Origin: WS-2 sp036507005
Lineage (GTDB): Bacteria > Eisenbacteria > RBG-16-71-46
Reading direction: 5' to 3'
Assembly: GCA_036507005.1 (NCBI GenBank)
Contig: DASXQT010000025.1
Location: 6,519 to 70,518 of the forward strand
DNA: 64,000 bases
Shown here in pieces: positions 1-9,329 of the stretch. Each line of letters begins with the position of its first letter. Positions within the stretch are counted from its first letter, which is position 1. The position numbers were made by a program, and so were the translations under genes. The notes beneath the pieces were generated by a model. It was not told the DNA's origin and searched no databases. It saw nothing but the letters and a program-made list of their open reading frames with translations.

Positions 1-1699
1 CGTTCAGCGTGAGGTCGCGAAGCGGGGACCAGGTGAGGCCCGCCTCCGCCCCGCGCCGGCGCGACTTTCCGGCGGTGAAGAAGAACGAGCCGCCGTTCCA
101 CGGCACGATGTCGTCGCGCACGTCGATCCAGTAGAGCGCGGCGTCGTAGCGCAGGCCGCCCGCGAGCGCGCCGCGGCCGCCGAGCTCGTAGGTGCTCGAG
201 CGGGTGGCGTCGAGCAGCGGGTTGATGGCGGTCGGCGGCAGCGCCGGCGGCGGATCGATCTCGTTGAATGCCGGCGCCTCGACTCCGCCGCCGAGCGCGG
301 CGTAGACGGTGTGGGCGCCGGCGGTGTAGCTCACTGCCGCCTTGGGCGTCCAGCGCTCGAAGCGCTTCTCGGCGTCGAGCGCGGGCGTGACGTAGTCCTC
401 GGCGATGTACCACAGGATGTCGTAGCGCGCCGCGAGCCGCGCCGACCAGGCCTCGTGCCAGCGCAGCTCGGCCTGCGCGAACCCGCCGGCGGAGTTGGCG
501 GCCTCGCGCTTGTCGGCCCTGAGCGTGGTGCCGCGATCGCCCTCGGGGGTCAGGTTGTAGAACAGGATCGCGCCGTCCTGGAACGCCTCGTCCAGCCCGG
601 CGCTCACCACGGTGCTCAGGTCCGGATCGAGCGTGAGCGCGCCGCGGTAGGTGGCCGACCCGCCGGTGTGGTAGCGGGTGAAGTCGCGGAAGCTGCCGCG
701 CTCCGAGCGCTGCAGGTACTTGGGCTCGACGAAGCCCACCAGCGCCAGGTCGTGCGCGGGCGCCAGCGACTTGTCGAGCGTGAGCGCCACACGGCCCTGG
801 CGGTCGCGGCGGCGCTCGTCGCGGGTGACGTAGGTCGGGTTCGCCTGCGCCGGATCGGCCGCGAGCTCGGCTCCGGTGAGCGCCCCGGGGAACCGGCTGA
901 TGTCGGTCACCGCGTCGAGCAGCACGCCGAGCCGCGTTCCCTGCGAGAGCTCGGCCGCGAGGCGGAGCTGGGCGAGGCTCCGCGAGCCCTCGCTGTGGCG
1001 GCGCCAGCCGCCGAAGGTGGAATTCACCAGCGACAGCACCGCCCGCGAGCGGCCGAGCGCGAAGCCCGCCACGGTCTGCTCGCGGTGGTAGCCGAACTCG
1101 CCGGCAATCGCGCGCGTCTCGCTGTAGCCGCGGGGAAACGCGAGGTCGGTGCTCAGGTTCACCACCCCGCCCGAGGCGTTGCCGTAGAGCGCCGAGGCGT
1201 TGCTGCGCGAGACCTCCACGCGATCGGCGAGCCCGAGGTCCACGAGGTCGAGCGAGGTGCGCCCGTCGGGCTCGGTCACCGGGACGCCGTCGGTGAGCAC
1301 GCGGATCCCGCGCACGTTGGCCACGTTCGAGCGGTCGCCGCTGCCGCGGGCGCCGAACCCGCGGATCGTGAGGCGCACGTCCTGCGAGCCGGCGCGGCTC
1401 TGGACCAGCACGCCCGGCACGCCGACGAGCGCGTCCGCCAGGCTGATGTTGCGGGAGTTCTCGAAGCGCCCGCGGCTCACCACCGTGAGCGCCGCGGGGA
1501 TGGTGCGCAGGGACTCGGGCACGCGCGTGCCCACCACCACCACTTCCGGCAGCGGCACCACCGCCGTGTCGCCCGGGGACGCGCCCCGCAGCACCGCGGC
1601 GTTGGTGTCGCGCATCGCGTGGGTCTGCGCCCGTGCCGGGGGCGCGAAGAGAAGCATCATGCCGGCCAGCACGGCGCCGGCGGTCCGATCAGTCGCCAT
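1..1699 (-). CDS. TonB-dependent outer-membrane receptor (3' end beyond window)
   Basis: About 566 residues are visible; the C-terminus runs off the left edge. The protein starts with a signal peptide (about 25 residues ending ARA-Q), a TonB-box-like stretch (PEVVVVGTR), then a plug domain with typical phrases such as LADALVGVPGVLVQ, TIRGFGARG and VEVSRSNASALYGNASGG. Beta-barrel strands rich in alternating aromatic residues follow. The family imports siderophores, cobalamin or other large ligands across the outer membrane using TonB/ExbBD energy; the substrate cannot be read from the sequence. It lies 54 bp downstream of the exported protein at 1754-2431 on the same strand, probably as one operon. 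The start codon is preceded by GGAGGA, which overlaps an inverted repeat filling the gap. Very sure of the family, unsure of the ligand. Confidence 0.9.
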   Translation of the reverse strand, partial: MATDRTAGAVLAGMMLLFAPPARAQTHAMRDTNAAVLRGASPGDTAVVPLPEVVVVGTRVPESLRTIPAALTVVSRGRFENSRNISLADALVGVPGVLVQSRAGSQDVRLTIRGFGARGSGDRSNVANVRGIRVLTDGVPVTEPDGRTSLDLVDLGLADRVEVSRSNASALYGNASGGVVNLSTDLAFPRGYSETRAIAGEFGYHREQTVAGFALGRSRAVLSLVNSTFGGWRRHSEGSRSLAQLRLAAELSQGTRLGVLLDAVTDISRFPGALTGAELAADPAQANPTYVTRDERRRDRQGRVALTLDKSLAPAHDLALVGFVEPKYLQRSERGSFRDFTRYHTGGSATYRGALTLDPDLSTVVSAGLDEAFQDGAILFYNLTPEGDRGTTLRADKREAANSAGGFAQAELRWHEAWSARLAARYDILWYIAEDYVTPALDAEKRFERWTPKAAVSYTAGAHTVYAALGGGVEAPAFNEIDPPPALPPTAINPLLDATRSSTYELGGRGALAGGLRYDAALYWIDVRDDIVPWNGGSFFFTAGKSRRRGAEAGLTWSPLRDLTLN

Positions 1700-1753
1700 G
1701 ATTCCGTCCTCCGTATTCGAGAGCAAGGTGGAGTCTCGTGAGGGGACGGAATC
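1700..1753 (-). promoter_or_regulatory. Inverted repeat exactly filling the gap before the TonB receptor start
   Basis: The arms GATTCCGTCC (1700-1709) and GGACGGAATC (1744-1753) are perfect 10-bp complements separated by 34 nt. They lie directly between the stop codon of the upstream gene and the ATG of the receptor. On the mRNA the 3' arm overlaps the likely Shine-Dalgarno GGAGGA, so pairing would hide the ribosome-binding site. A role as translational switch or intercistronic processing hairpin is inference. Confidence 0.45.
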
Positions 1754-2431
1754 TCACTCGCGGAGCGGGGCGTACCTCCCGTGCGGGGCAGGACGAATCT
1801 GGGGAAGCGATGGTGCAGAAGCCGAAGTGGAAGCCACGCCACCCGCCGGAGCCGCGGGCGCGGGCGCCAGGGCGTCGCGCGGAGGCGGCCCGGCCGCGCG
1901 CGGGTCCCGCAGCGCGGACCGCGCCTGCTGCACGGCGGGCCCGGGCTGCGGCGCGGCCGGGAGCGCGTCGAGCGCCGACCACCAGCCGCGCTCGTGGAAC
2001 GCGGGATCGGCGAACGGCCCGGCCTCTGCGCCGACGATCGCGAAGCCCTCGCCCGGGGCGGCCTCGATCTCCTGGCCGTGGCTCCCGAGACGCGCGCGCA
2101 GGCGGGCGGCGCCGGTCACGAGGTTGGGCACGCGCCACAGGAACCGCCGCGCGCCGGGATCGCACTCCGGCGTGACGCGCAGGCCGTAGTGGCGGCCCCC
2201 GTCCACCGAGAGCAGGATCTCGAGCTCCTCGACCTCGTGCGGGAGAGCGCTCCAGGTGATCTCGACCACCTCGCCGGCCGGAACCTCGCGCGCCGGCAGG
2301 CCGAGGCGCAGGCCGGCCGCGGCGCGGACGAGTGCCGCGGTGGATCCGCCCGCCTCCGGCTCCGCGGCCGCCGCCGAGGCCGCGCAGGCCGCGACCGCCA
2401 CGAGCGCCAGCATCACCATGGATCCGCGCAT
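1754..2431 (-). CDS. Small exported protein (possible lipoprotein) upstream of the TonB receptor
   Basis: This 225-residue protein has no assigned family. The start at 2431 is chosen over an upstream ATG because GAGGGCG precedes it and it begins directly with a signal peptide (MRGSMVMLALVAVAAC). The VAAC stretch fits a lipobox, so it may be lipid-anchored; plain cleavage after ASAAAA is the alternative. The next 110 residues look like one beta-sandwich (EVVEITWS, LLSVDGGRHYGLRV, RFLWRVPN). A proline/alanine-rich tail without predicted fold follows. Location before a TonB receptor suggests a periplasmic or surface partner of that receptor, but this is only context. Confidence 0.7.
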   Translation of the reverse strand: MRGSMVMLALVAVAACAASAAAAEPEAGGSTAALVRAAAGLRLGLPAREVPAGEVVEITWSALPHEVEELEILLSVDGGRHYGLRVTPECDPGARRFLWRVPNLVTGAARLRARLGSHGQEIEAAPGEGFAIVGAEAGPFADPAFHERGWWSALDALPAAPQPGPAVQQARSALRDPRAAGPPPRDALAPAPAAPAGGVASTSASAPSLPQIRPAPHGRYAPLRE

Positions 2432-2606
2432 CGCCCTCGCTCTCCTGCCCAGGATCGGGGCTCCCCAACGTGCCGCAAGGCCCATGATTGTACCCGACTC
2501 CGCCGGGGGAGCCATCCCGCGGTTCAGCGCGCCGCGAGACGGGCCGATGGAAAGGCGTGGACCGCCCGCGCGCCACGCATCGCACCCTCCGGAAGGATCC
2601 AGCCCC

Positions 2607-3833
2607 GTGAAGCCGATCCCATCCCACTGGCTGAGGCTGGTCGAGCCCTACCGCAACGCCGACTGGCTCGAGTGCGCCGACATCCTGAGGCCGATGGTGG
2701 ACCAGTATCCCGACGATCTCGGCACGCGCCTCCTCTACGGCGTGCTGTGCGTCGCCGCCGATCAGGCCGGGCTCGGCCTGGTCCAGTTCGAGAAGCTGCT
2801 GCAGCTCTCGGTGGGACAGAACGACCTCTTCCGCGCGCTCGCGGCGCAGAAGCAGCTCGACCGGCTGCGGCCCGCGGGCTCGGTCCACGACAAGCGCTTC
2901 GTCGCGATCCACCAGTGGTTCTGCTCGCTCGCGACGCGCCGCGGGCACGAATCCGACGACCACCCCGTCCCGCCCAGGGCGCTGCTCGCGCTGCCGCCGG
3001 CCGCGTTCCACCGCTTGGCCGAGCAGGCGGCGATCGACGACCTGGGCATGGCTCCTCACGATCTCGACGCCGACAGCGACTCGGCGCGCATCGTCCTCTA
3101 CGGCCGGGTGCGCTGGTCGGTCGCTCCCGAGGGCGACAGCTCGCTGATCTCGGTGGTCGCGGACGAGCTCGAGCCGATCGCCGTCGAGCCCGAGCTCGCG
3201 AGTCAGGGGCGCCTGGCGCTCGTTCCGGAGCTGCCGTCGGCGTGCCTCAGGTTCGACCTCGCGCAACTGCGAAGCGAGCAGGAGAACGCGCCGCGCACGC
3301 AGTCCGAGCCCCCACCGGCCGCGGCGCCGGCCGGGCGCCCGGTGCCCGATCCGCTGTTCGAGCCGACCGCGGCGACCGCGCCCTCGCTCGAGCGGCGCCG
3401 CGAGACGCGCGCCTCGGTCTCCTTCAAGACCCGGGTCGCGATGCTCGGGCTCGCGGGCTCGCGGGTCGCGCCGTTCGAGGGGCGGCTGCTGAACCTGTCG
3501 CCCGCGGGGCTGGGCCTGGGCTTCCCGCGCGCCGAGCTGCGGGCGGTGCGCGAGGAGCTGGAAGGCTCGCTGCTCACGGTCGAGATCGAGCTCGGGGGCG
3601 GGGAGCCGCTGCAGCTGATGAGCCGCGTGCGCTGGGTGCAGCTCGCACCCCAGACCCGGGGCGCCCTGCCCGAGGACATGGGCGTGCTCGGGCTCGAGTT
3701 CATCCTGGTGAGCGCGCGCGAGCGCACCCGGATCGAAGGGGTCCTGATCCACGCGGCGCGCGCAGGCCAGCCGCTCGACGCCGGGGCGGGCGGCGAGGAC
3801 TTCACGATCGGCGAGGCGGATTCGGCGGCCTGA
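2607..3833 (+). CDS. PilZ-domain protein with N-terminal helical region
   Basis: The protein has 408 residues. GTG at 2607 is chosen as start because GGAAGG lies ten bases upstream; an in-frame ATG at 2546 would add 20 residues without a ribosome-binding site. The N-terminal ~100 residues are helical and repeat-like (PYRNADWLECADILRPMVDQY). A variable middle follows, and the C-terminal ~130 residues form a PilZ domain: an RRxxR-type start (RRRETR, about residue 264) and NLSPAGLGLGF about 30 residues later. PilZ domains bind cyclic di-GMP through these two motifs. The target is unknown. It could act in motility or adhesion, given the many pilin genes in this window, but there is no direct link. 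Confidence 0.75.
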   Translation: MKPIPSHWLRLVEPYRNADWLECADILRPMVDQYPDDLGTRLLYGVLCVAADQAGLGLVQFEKLLQLSVGQNDLFRALAAQKQLDRLRPAGSVHDKRFVAIHQWFCSLATRRGHESDDHPVPPRALLALPPAAFHRLAEQAAIDDLGMAPHDLDADSDSARIVLYGRVRWSVAPEGDSSLISVVADELEPIAVEPELASQGRLALVPELPSACLRFDLAQLRSEQENAPRTQSEPPPAAAPAGRPVPDPLFEPTAATAPSLERRRETRASVSFKTRVAMLGLAGSRVAPFEGRLLNLSPAGLGLGFPRAELRAVREELEGSLLTVEIELGGGEPLQLMSRVRWVQLAPQTRGALPEDMGVLGLEFILVSARERTRIEGVLIHAARAGQPLDAGAGGEDFTIGEADSAA

Positions 3834-3877
3834 GGGCGAAGGTTCCCCGCCGCGCTCCGACGGAATAGAGTGCGGCC

Positions 3878-5971
3878 GTGGCGCCTCCGAGATCCGACCG
3901 CAAGCCTCTCTGGCCGCTGGCGCTGCTCGCGCTCTTCGCCGCGGCGGCCGCCTCGCGATGGGCGTACCTCGCGCGGCTCGGCGCCACGCCGTTCGCTCAC
4001 AGCCTCGACGCGGACTCCCGGATCTACTGGGACTGGTCGGAGTTCATCCTGCGCCACGGCCCGGTGCCGCCCGCCCCGTTCTATCTCGCGCCGCTCTACC
4101 CCTACGCGCTCGCCGGCCTGCGGGCGCTCGGCGCCGGCATGGCGCAGGTGCTCGCGATCCAGGCCCTGCTCGGCGCCGCCGCGGTCGCGCTCCTCGCGGA
4201 TGCGACCCGGCGGATCGCGGGGTGGCGCGCGGGGCTCGCGGTCGGCTGCATCCTCGCGCTGCTCCAGCCCGCGACGTTCTTCGACGGCCTCGTGCTCCCC
4301 GAGTCGCTGCTCTTCTTTCTCGAGAGCCTGCTGGTCTGGCTGGTCGCGCGCGCCGACTGGTCGGGCGAAGGGCTCGCGCGCTACGCGGCGTACGGGCTCC
4401 TCGCCGGCGCGCTCGCCCAGGGGCGGGCGAGCAACGCCGTGCTGCTCGCGCTCGCGGTGCCGCTGGCCTGGGCCCGCCGCGCGCCGGCGCCGCGGCGGAT
4501 CGCGGCCGCGGCGCTGGCGATCGCGGCGTTCGGCGCCTGCGGCGTGCCGGCGCTGCTCGCCAACCGCGGCGCCTCCGGCGAGACCATCCCGTTCACCTAC
4601 AACGCGGGCTACAACCTGTACGTGGGGAACAACCCCGACGCGGACGGGACCTGGGTGGACGTCACCGCGGGCTCGATCCCGGTGCCGCTTTCGGGCACGC
4701 CGCCCACCACCGGCGGCGCGCTCGACGGGCGCGCGTTCGTGCTCGCGACCACCGGACGAAGGCTGAGCCCGGCCGAAAGCTCGGCGTGGTGGGCGGCGAA
4801 GGCGCTGGCGTTCGTCCGCGCCCACCCGGCGCGGGCGCTCGGCCTCGCCGGGCGCAAGCTCCTGCTGGGCTTCCGCCGGCGTGAGATCCCGCAGATCGAG
4901 AGCATGGCGTCGTTCGCCCGCGCCGCGGGGCCGCTGGGCGCGCCGCTCCTGGGAAGCTTCGGCTTGGTCGCCGTGCTCGGGCTCGCGGGCGTGGCGTGGG
5001 CGGCGCGGGGCGGCCCGCGCGAGCGCTGGCTCGTCGGCTACGTGCTCGCCGTCTCGCTCGCGATGGCGCCGTTCTTCGTCACCGATCGCTACCGCCATCA
5101 CCTGCTCCCGGCGCTCGCGGTGCTCGGCGGCATCGCGCTCGAAGGGATCGCGCGCGCGGCGCGGGCGGGCGCGGGCGCCGCGCTCGCGCGCCCCGCCGCC
5201 GCGATCGGGCTGGCCGCGGCGATCGTCTTCGCCCCGGTGGGCCCGCGGCCCGAGCGCTCGGGCGCGTGGGTGGCGCTCGCGGACCGCGCGATCAAGCTCG
5301 GGGAGCGCGGGGCGTGGGCGGACGCGGCGGCGGAGTTCGCGCGCGCCGAGGCCGCGCTCGGCCCGGTCGAGGCGCGCGCGCTCCCGCTCAGCGCGCGGGT
5401 GGACCTCGCCGCCTTCCACTTCCGCTACGCCGTCGCGCTCGCGGCGCTCGGGCGCGACGGCGAGGCGATCGCCCGCTGGGAGCGCGCGGTCCTCCTCAAC
5501 CCCAACGACGCTTCGAGCCTCGGTCGCCTGAGCGTGGCCTACGACCTCGCGGGCCGGGGGGCGGACGCGGAGCGAGCGCGCCGCAGGCTCGCGCCGATCC
5601 CCGGCGGGCGCGCCCAGCTCCTCCTCGACGACGGCTGGACCGCGGCCGGCCGCGGCGATCTCGCCGGCGCCGAGCGCATGTTCCTCGCCGCGATCGAGGA
5701 GGCACCCGACCTCTCGGCGGCGTGGTCGGGGCTGATCCGCCTCCGCATCCAGACCGGGCGGATCGACGACGCCTCCGGGGCCCTCGATCGCGCGCGCGGC
5801 GCGGGGCTCGACCTCACGAGCGCGGACATCTTCGAATGCTTCATCGCCACGCAGCGCGGCGATCTGGTGCGCGCGCGCCGCATCCTCGATCGCATTCCCG
5901 CCGGTGCCGCGACTGCGGACCCGTTCCTGACGAGGCTCCTCAACCTGTCCCGGCGCGCGGTCGGCCGCTGA
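3878..5971 (+). CDS. Membrane glycosyltransferase (GT39/ArnT-like) with C-terminal TPR region
   Basis: This 697-residue protein starts with a GTG. The first ~450 residues contain about ten hydrophobic segments typical of GT-C fold, polyprenyl-phosphate-dependent glycosyltransferases. The first extracytoplasmic loop carries an acidic motif (SLDADSRIYWDW) where these enzymes keep catalytic acids, followed by PFYLAPLYPY. Residues from about 460 to the end are soluble and repeat-like, with TPR features (FRYAVALAALGRDGEAIARWERAVLLNPNDASS). Such GT-C/TPR proteins may glycosylate exported proteins, but the acceptor is unknown. A -10-like TAGAGT at 3866-3871 lies 6 nt before the GTG, so the transcript may be leaderless. 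Confidence 0.8.
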   Translation: MAPPRSDRKPLWPLALLALFAAAAASRWAYLARLGATPFAHSLDADSRIYWDWSEFILRHGPVPPAPFYLAPLYPYALAGLRALGAGMAQVLAIQALLGAAAVALLADATRRIAGWRAGLAVGCILALLQPATFFDGLVLPESLLFFLESLLVWLVARADWSGEGLARYAAYGLLAGALAQGRASNAVLLALAVPLAWARRAPAPRRIAAAALAIAAFGACGVPALLANRGASGETIPFTYNAGYNLYVGNNPDADGTWVDVTAGSIPVPLSGTPPTTGGALDGRAFVLATTGRRLSPAESSAWWAAKALAFVRAHPARALGLAGRKLLLGFRRREIPQIESMASFARAAGPLGAPLLGSFGLVAVLGLAGVAWAARGGPRERWLVGYVLAVSLAMAPFFVTDRYRHHLLPALAVLGGIALEGIARAARAGAGAALARPAAAIGLAAAIVFAPVGPRPERSGAWVALADRAIKLGERGAWADAAAEFARAEAALGPVEARALPLSARVDLAAFHFRYAVALAALGRDGEAIARWERAVLLNPNDASSLGRLSVAYDLAGRGADAERARRRLAPIPGGRAQLLLDDGWTAAGRGDLAGAERMFLAAIEEAPDLSAAWSGLIRLRIQTGRIDDASGALDRARGAGLDLTSADIFECFIATQRGDLVRARRILDRIPAGAATADPFLTRLLNLSRRAVGR

Positions 5972-6049
5972 TCCAGGCGGGACCCCGGCGCTCGCGGAAG
6001 CCGTTGGCGCCGAGCGACTTGACTCCCACGACAAGGCCTCCCTGCCTTT

Positions 6050-6069
6050 CCGGTCAAGCGCCGGTCAAG
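6050..6069 (+). repeat. Pair of 9-bp direct repeats upstream of the secreted BNR protein
   Basis: CCGGTCAAG occurs at 6050-6058 and again at 6061-6069, an 11-bp phase (one helical turn). It lies about 100 bp before the start of the gene at 6167, in a gap without other genes. It could be a site for a dimeric regulator or chance in GC-rich DNA. Confidence 0.3.
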
Positions 6070-6166
6070 AGTGCCGGCCGAAGCTCTCACCCTCACGAGG
6101 CGTGGCGAGCCTCGAGCTCGCGCGCGCCCGTCACCGCTGCCGGCAAGCCGCCATGGGGAGGTGCTC

Positions 6167-9142
6167 ATGTTCGGGGGAACGCAGGATCACCGCAGTGCCC
6201 GATCCACAGCGCGGATGAGAGCCGCCCTGCTCGCCGCGACCGCCGTCGCCGCGCTCGCAGCCTCGCCCGCCGCGGCGGCCGACTCGCCGCACGGCCGGCC
6301 GGGCGTGAGCGCGGGCGCGCCGCAGGCCGCGGTCACCGTTCCCGGTGTCCCCCGGTTCTTCAACTACGCATCGCCTCCCGGCATCGCGGACAACGCGGGC
6401 GAGCCGTCGATCGGCAGCAACTGGACCTCGGAGCAGGTCTTCAGCAACAGCAACGGCTCGATCCCGAACGGCGGGACCGCGAACTATTTCGGCGGGTTCC
6501 TGCCCTACATGGTCGAAGTCGTCTTCAACGACTGCCAGTCGCCGGCGAGCGCGATCTGGGACCGGCACCAGCTCCTGACCGCCAACACCACCCGGGTCTA
6601 CGGCGACCCGATCCTGTTCACCGATCACGCCACGGGCCGGACCTTCGTGTGCCAGGAGGAAGGGCTGACGCCGCTCGGCAGCACCACCGACTACACGGAC
6701 AACGACGGCGACTCCTTCCTGCCCAGCCAGGGATCGGGCGCCCCATCGTGCGTGGACCACGAGACGATCGGCGGCGGTCCCTACCACCTGCCGCTGATCT
6801 CGCCGCCGGCTCCGCTCTACCCGAATGCGATCTACTACGCCTCGCAGTGCATCGCCGACGCGGTGATCGCGCTCAGCACCGACGGCGGGGTCACCTTCGG
6901 CCCCTCGGTCCCGATGTACACGCTCGCCACCTGCACCGGACTCCACGGCCACATCAAGGTCGGGTCGGACGGCACGGTCTACGTCCCCAACAAGAGCTGC
7001 GGCGGGACCGTCGCGGTGCTGGTCTCGGAGGACAACGGCACCACGTGGGCGTCGCGCCCGGTTCCCGGCCAGGGCACGCGCGGCGACGACGATCCCTCGG
7101 TGGGGGTCGCCAGCGACGGCAGCATCTACCTCGGCTGGCAGGCCGCCGACGGCCACGCGCGGATCGCCGTCTCGCACAACAAGGGCCTGACCTGGATCAA
7201 CATCCGCGACGTCGGGGCCCCGCTCGGGGTGCAGAACTGCGCGTTCCCCGCCGTGGTCGCGGGCGACGGCGGCCTCACCACCGGACGCGCCGCCTTCGCC
7301 TTCTATGGCACCACCACCGCGGGCGCCAACTACAACCAGCCGACCTTCACCGGCGACTGGTACCTCTACATCGCGACCACCTTCGACGGCGGCGCGACCT
7401 GGACCACCGAGAACGTCACGCCCAACGACCCGATCCAGCGCCACAGCGGCATCTGCGGCAGCGGGACGTGCCGCAACCAGCTCGACTTCTTCGACGCCAC
7501 GATCGACAAGGAAGGCCGGCTCCTGGTGGGCTGGGACGACGGCTGCATCCTGGGCTGCATCACCGGCGGGCCCAACTCGTTCACCGCCAAGGCGGCGATC
7601 ACCCGGCAGGCGGGCGGCAGGCGGATGTTCGCGGCGTTCGACCCGATCGAGCCGCGAATCCCGGAGGCGCCGGCGCTCAAGGGCGTCCTCGCCAACGGGA
7701 CGGTGCACCTGAACTGGCAGGCCCCCGACAACGGCGGCTCCGACCTCGTCTCCTACAACCTCTATCGCAGCGTGAACGGGGCGCCCTTCGCCCTGCTCGC
7801 GAACCTGGCCACGACCGCCTACAACGATCCGGTCGATCCCACCGACGTGACCCACTATCGCCTGACGGCCATCAACGCGATCGGGGAAGGGCCCTATTGC
7901 CAGGACTTCCAGCCGGAGATCCCGATCCCCACGCCGTGCGTGGCCCCGGGCGTGGTGGCGGTGAGCGACGTGAACAGCACCGGCGCGGACCTCGACGGCG
8001 GGCAGAACACCCCGCCGGACGGGAGCGTCAACATCCGCGAGCTCTCGCTCTCCGAGCCCTACGCCGGCGAGGGCGTGAACCAGCTCACGTTCACGCTCCA
8101 GCTCCGGCCGGGCGGCACGGTGGCGCCCGAGTGCCAGTGGTACATCCTCTGGAGCCGGAAGACGATCGCGGCCGACGGGAGCGACCGCCGGTTCGTGGCG
8201 ATGAAGTCCGATCCGACCGGCGCGCTGAGCTTCGTCTACGGCGACTTCGGCCCGCCGCTGCCGATCGGCGGCGTGCCGCCGCCCAACGCCAACACCCCCA
8301 CCCCGCTCGGCAACGCCGATTTCGGCAGCTTCGACCCGGCGACCGGGGTGATGACGATCGTGCTCGCGAACAGCAAGGCGGACGGGACCCCGCTCGTGGC
8401 CGGGGACGTGCTGAACGCCCTGAACGTGAGGACGTTCTACGGCCGCCCCGACGCCGGGCAGAAGTCGCAGAACAACGCCGCCGACATCACCGACAACTCG
8501 ACCTACACGCTGGTCGGCAACGCCGCCTGCTTCTGCGTGGTGGATCAGCCGCCGGTCGCCGCATTGGAGGCGTCACCGACGTCGGGCCAGGTGCCGCTCC
8601 AGGTGACCTTCGACGCCTCGAGCTCGGCCGACTCCGACCCCGCGGACGGCGTGGCGACGTACAGCTTCACCTTCGCGGATGGGAGCGCCCCGGTCACCCA
8701 GACCAGCCCGATCGCGACCCACACCTACACCACCCCCAGCGGGTCGAGCGACTATTTCGCGACCGTGACCGTCACCGACCAGAGGTGCGGCCAGCCCAGC
8801 CTCAACATCGGGTCGGTCAACATCGAGGTCGCGCCCGCCACGACCGCGGTCGTGGCCGACACCCGCGTGGACTTCCGGCTCGTGCCGCTCGGCAATCCCT
8901 CGCACGGGGCGACGCGGCTCTCGCTCGCGCTCGACCGGGACGGCCCGGTGCGCGTCGGGGTGTTCAGCCTGGATGGGCGGCGCGTCGCCGATCTGCTCGA
9001 CGCCTGGATGCCGGCGGGCGTGCACCCGCTCCAGTGGTCGGGCCGCGACGCCTCCGGGAGCCCGGCGCCCGCGGGCGTCTACATGGTGCGGGCGAGGTCG
9101 GGCGAGCGCATCGTTGTGACGCGCCTGGTGCTGATGCCTTAG
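6167..9142 (+). CDS. Large secreted protein: BNR/sialidase-like repeats, FN3, PKD and FlgD-like C-terminal module
   Basis: The protein has 991 residues. ATG 6167 is chosen because GGGGAGG precedes it and a signal peptide follows at once (MRAALLAATAVAALAASPAAAA inside the first 38 residues). Residues ~50-490 contain Asp-box/BNR-like repeats (SEDNGTTW, SHNKGLTW, TFDGGATW), a beta-propeller signature shared by sialidases and photosynthesis-repair-type proteins. A fibronectin type III domain follows at ~500-590 (VHLNWQAPDNGGSDL, YNLYRS), an undefined domain at ~620-790, a PKD domain at ~798-898, and a FlgD/T9SS-like Ig module at ~905-991 (GVFSLDGRRVADL, GVYMVRA). The last module often marks cell-surface or secreted proteins in FCB bacteria. 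Catalytic sialidase residues were not identified, so binding rather than hydrolysis is possible. Confidence 0.8.
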   Translation: MFGGTQDHRSARSTARMRAALLAATAVAALAASPAAAADSPHGRPGVSAGAPQAAVTVPGVPRFFNYASPPGIADNAGEPSIGSNWTSEQVFSNSNGSIPNGGTANYFGGFLPYMVEVVFNDCQSPASAIWDRHQLLTANTTRVYGDPILFTDHATGRTFVCQEEGLTPLGSTTDYTDNDGDSFLPSQGSGAPSCVDHETIGGGPYHLPLISPPAPLYPNAIYYASQCIADAVIALSTDGGVTFGPSVPMYTLATCTGLHGHIKVGSDGTVYVPNKSCGGTVAVLVSEDNGTTWASRPVPGQGTRGDDDPSVGVASDGSIYLGWQAADGHARIAVSHNKGLTWINIRDVGAPLGVQNCAFPAVVAGDGGLTTGRAAFAFYGTTTAGANYNQPTFTGDWYLYIATTFDGGATWTTENVTPNDPIQRHSGICGSGTCRNQLDFFDATIDKEGRLLVGWDDGCILGCITGGPNSFTAKAAITRQAGGRRMFAAFDPIEPRIPEAPALKGVLANGTVHLNWQAPDNGGSDLVSYNLYRSVNGAPFALLANLATTAYNDPVDPTDVTHYRLTAINAIGEGPYCQDFQPEIPIPTPCVAPGVVAVSDVNSTGADLDGGQNTPPDGSVNIRELSLSEPYAGEGVNQLTFTLQLRPGGTVAPECQWYILWSRKTIAADGSDRRFVAMKSDPTGALSFVYGDFGPPLPIGGVPPPNANTPTPLGNADFGSFDPATGVMTIVLANSKADGTPLVAGDVLNALNVRTFYGRPDAGQKSQNNAADITDNSTYTLVGNAACFCVVDQPPVAALEASPTSGQVPLQVTFDASSSADSDPADGVATYSFTFADGSAPVTQTSPIATHTYTTPSGSSDYFATVTVTDQRCGQPSLNIGSVNIEVAPATTAVVADTRVDFRLVPLGNPSHGATRLSLALDRDGPVRVGVFSLDGRRVADLLDAWMPAGVHPLQWSGRDASGSPAPAGVYMVRARSGERIVVTRLVLMP

Positions 9143-9160
9143 CGGCACCCGGCAGCGTCA

Positions 9161-9197
9161 GCGGCGGCCGGTTTTCGCGCATGGAGCCGGCCGCCGC
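9161..9197 (+). terminator. Stem-loop after the BNR protein gene
   Basis: GCGGCGGCCGG (9161-9171) pairs perfectly with CCGGCCGCCGC (9187-9197) around a 15-nt loop, 18 bp after the stop codon. There is no strong U-tract, so it may only be an end-stabilising hairpin. Confidence 0.45.
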
Positions 9198-9329
9198 AGT
9201 AGTTCTTGGGGCATTTGCAGGGGCCTGTTTGTGGGGGCCCACTTGCCTGCCATTCGGGCCCGGCTCTAGTCTCTGCCGCCTGCGACCGCGCGCCCGCACA
9301 CCACCGCCGGGGCCGCGTCGCCGCCTGCC

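Noticed and set aside
3203..6034. Long open frame on the minus strand (943 codons) and similar very long frames such as 4996-9486 plus, 19162-21747 minus and 23781-26855 minus
   Set aside because: They lie opposite or out of frame with well-supported genes, their translations are Arg/Ala/Gly/Pro-rich without domains, and such open frames are expected in DNA of this GC content.
9243..9272. Possible promoter of the UbiA gene (TTGCCT-18-TAGTCT)
   Set aside because: Both hexamers are weak and the spacing is at the edge of the range, so it is not listed as a feature.
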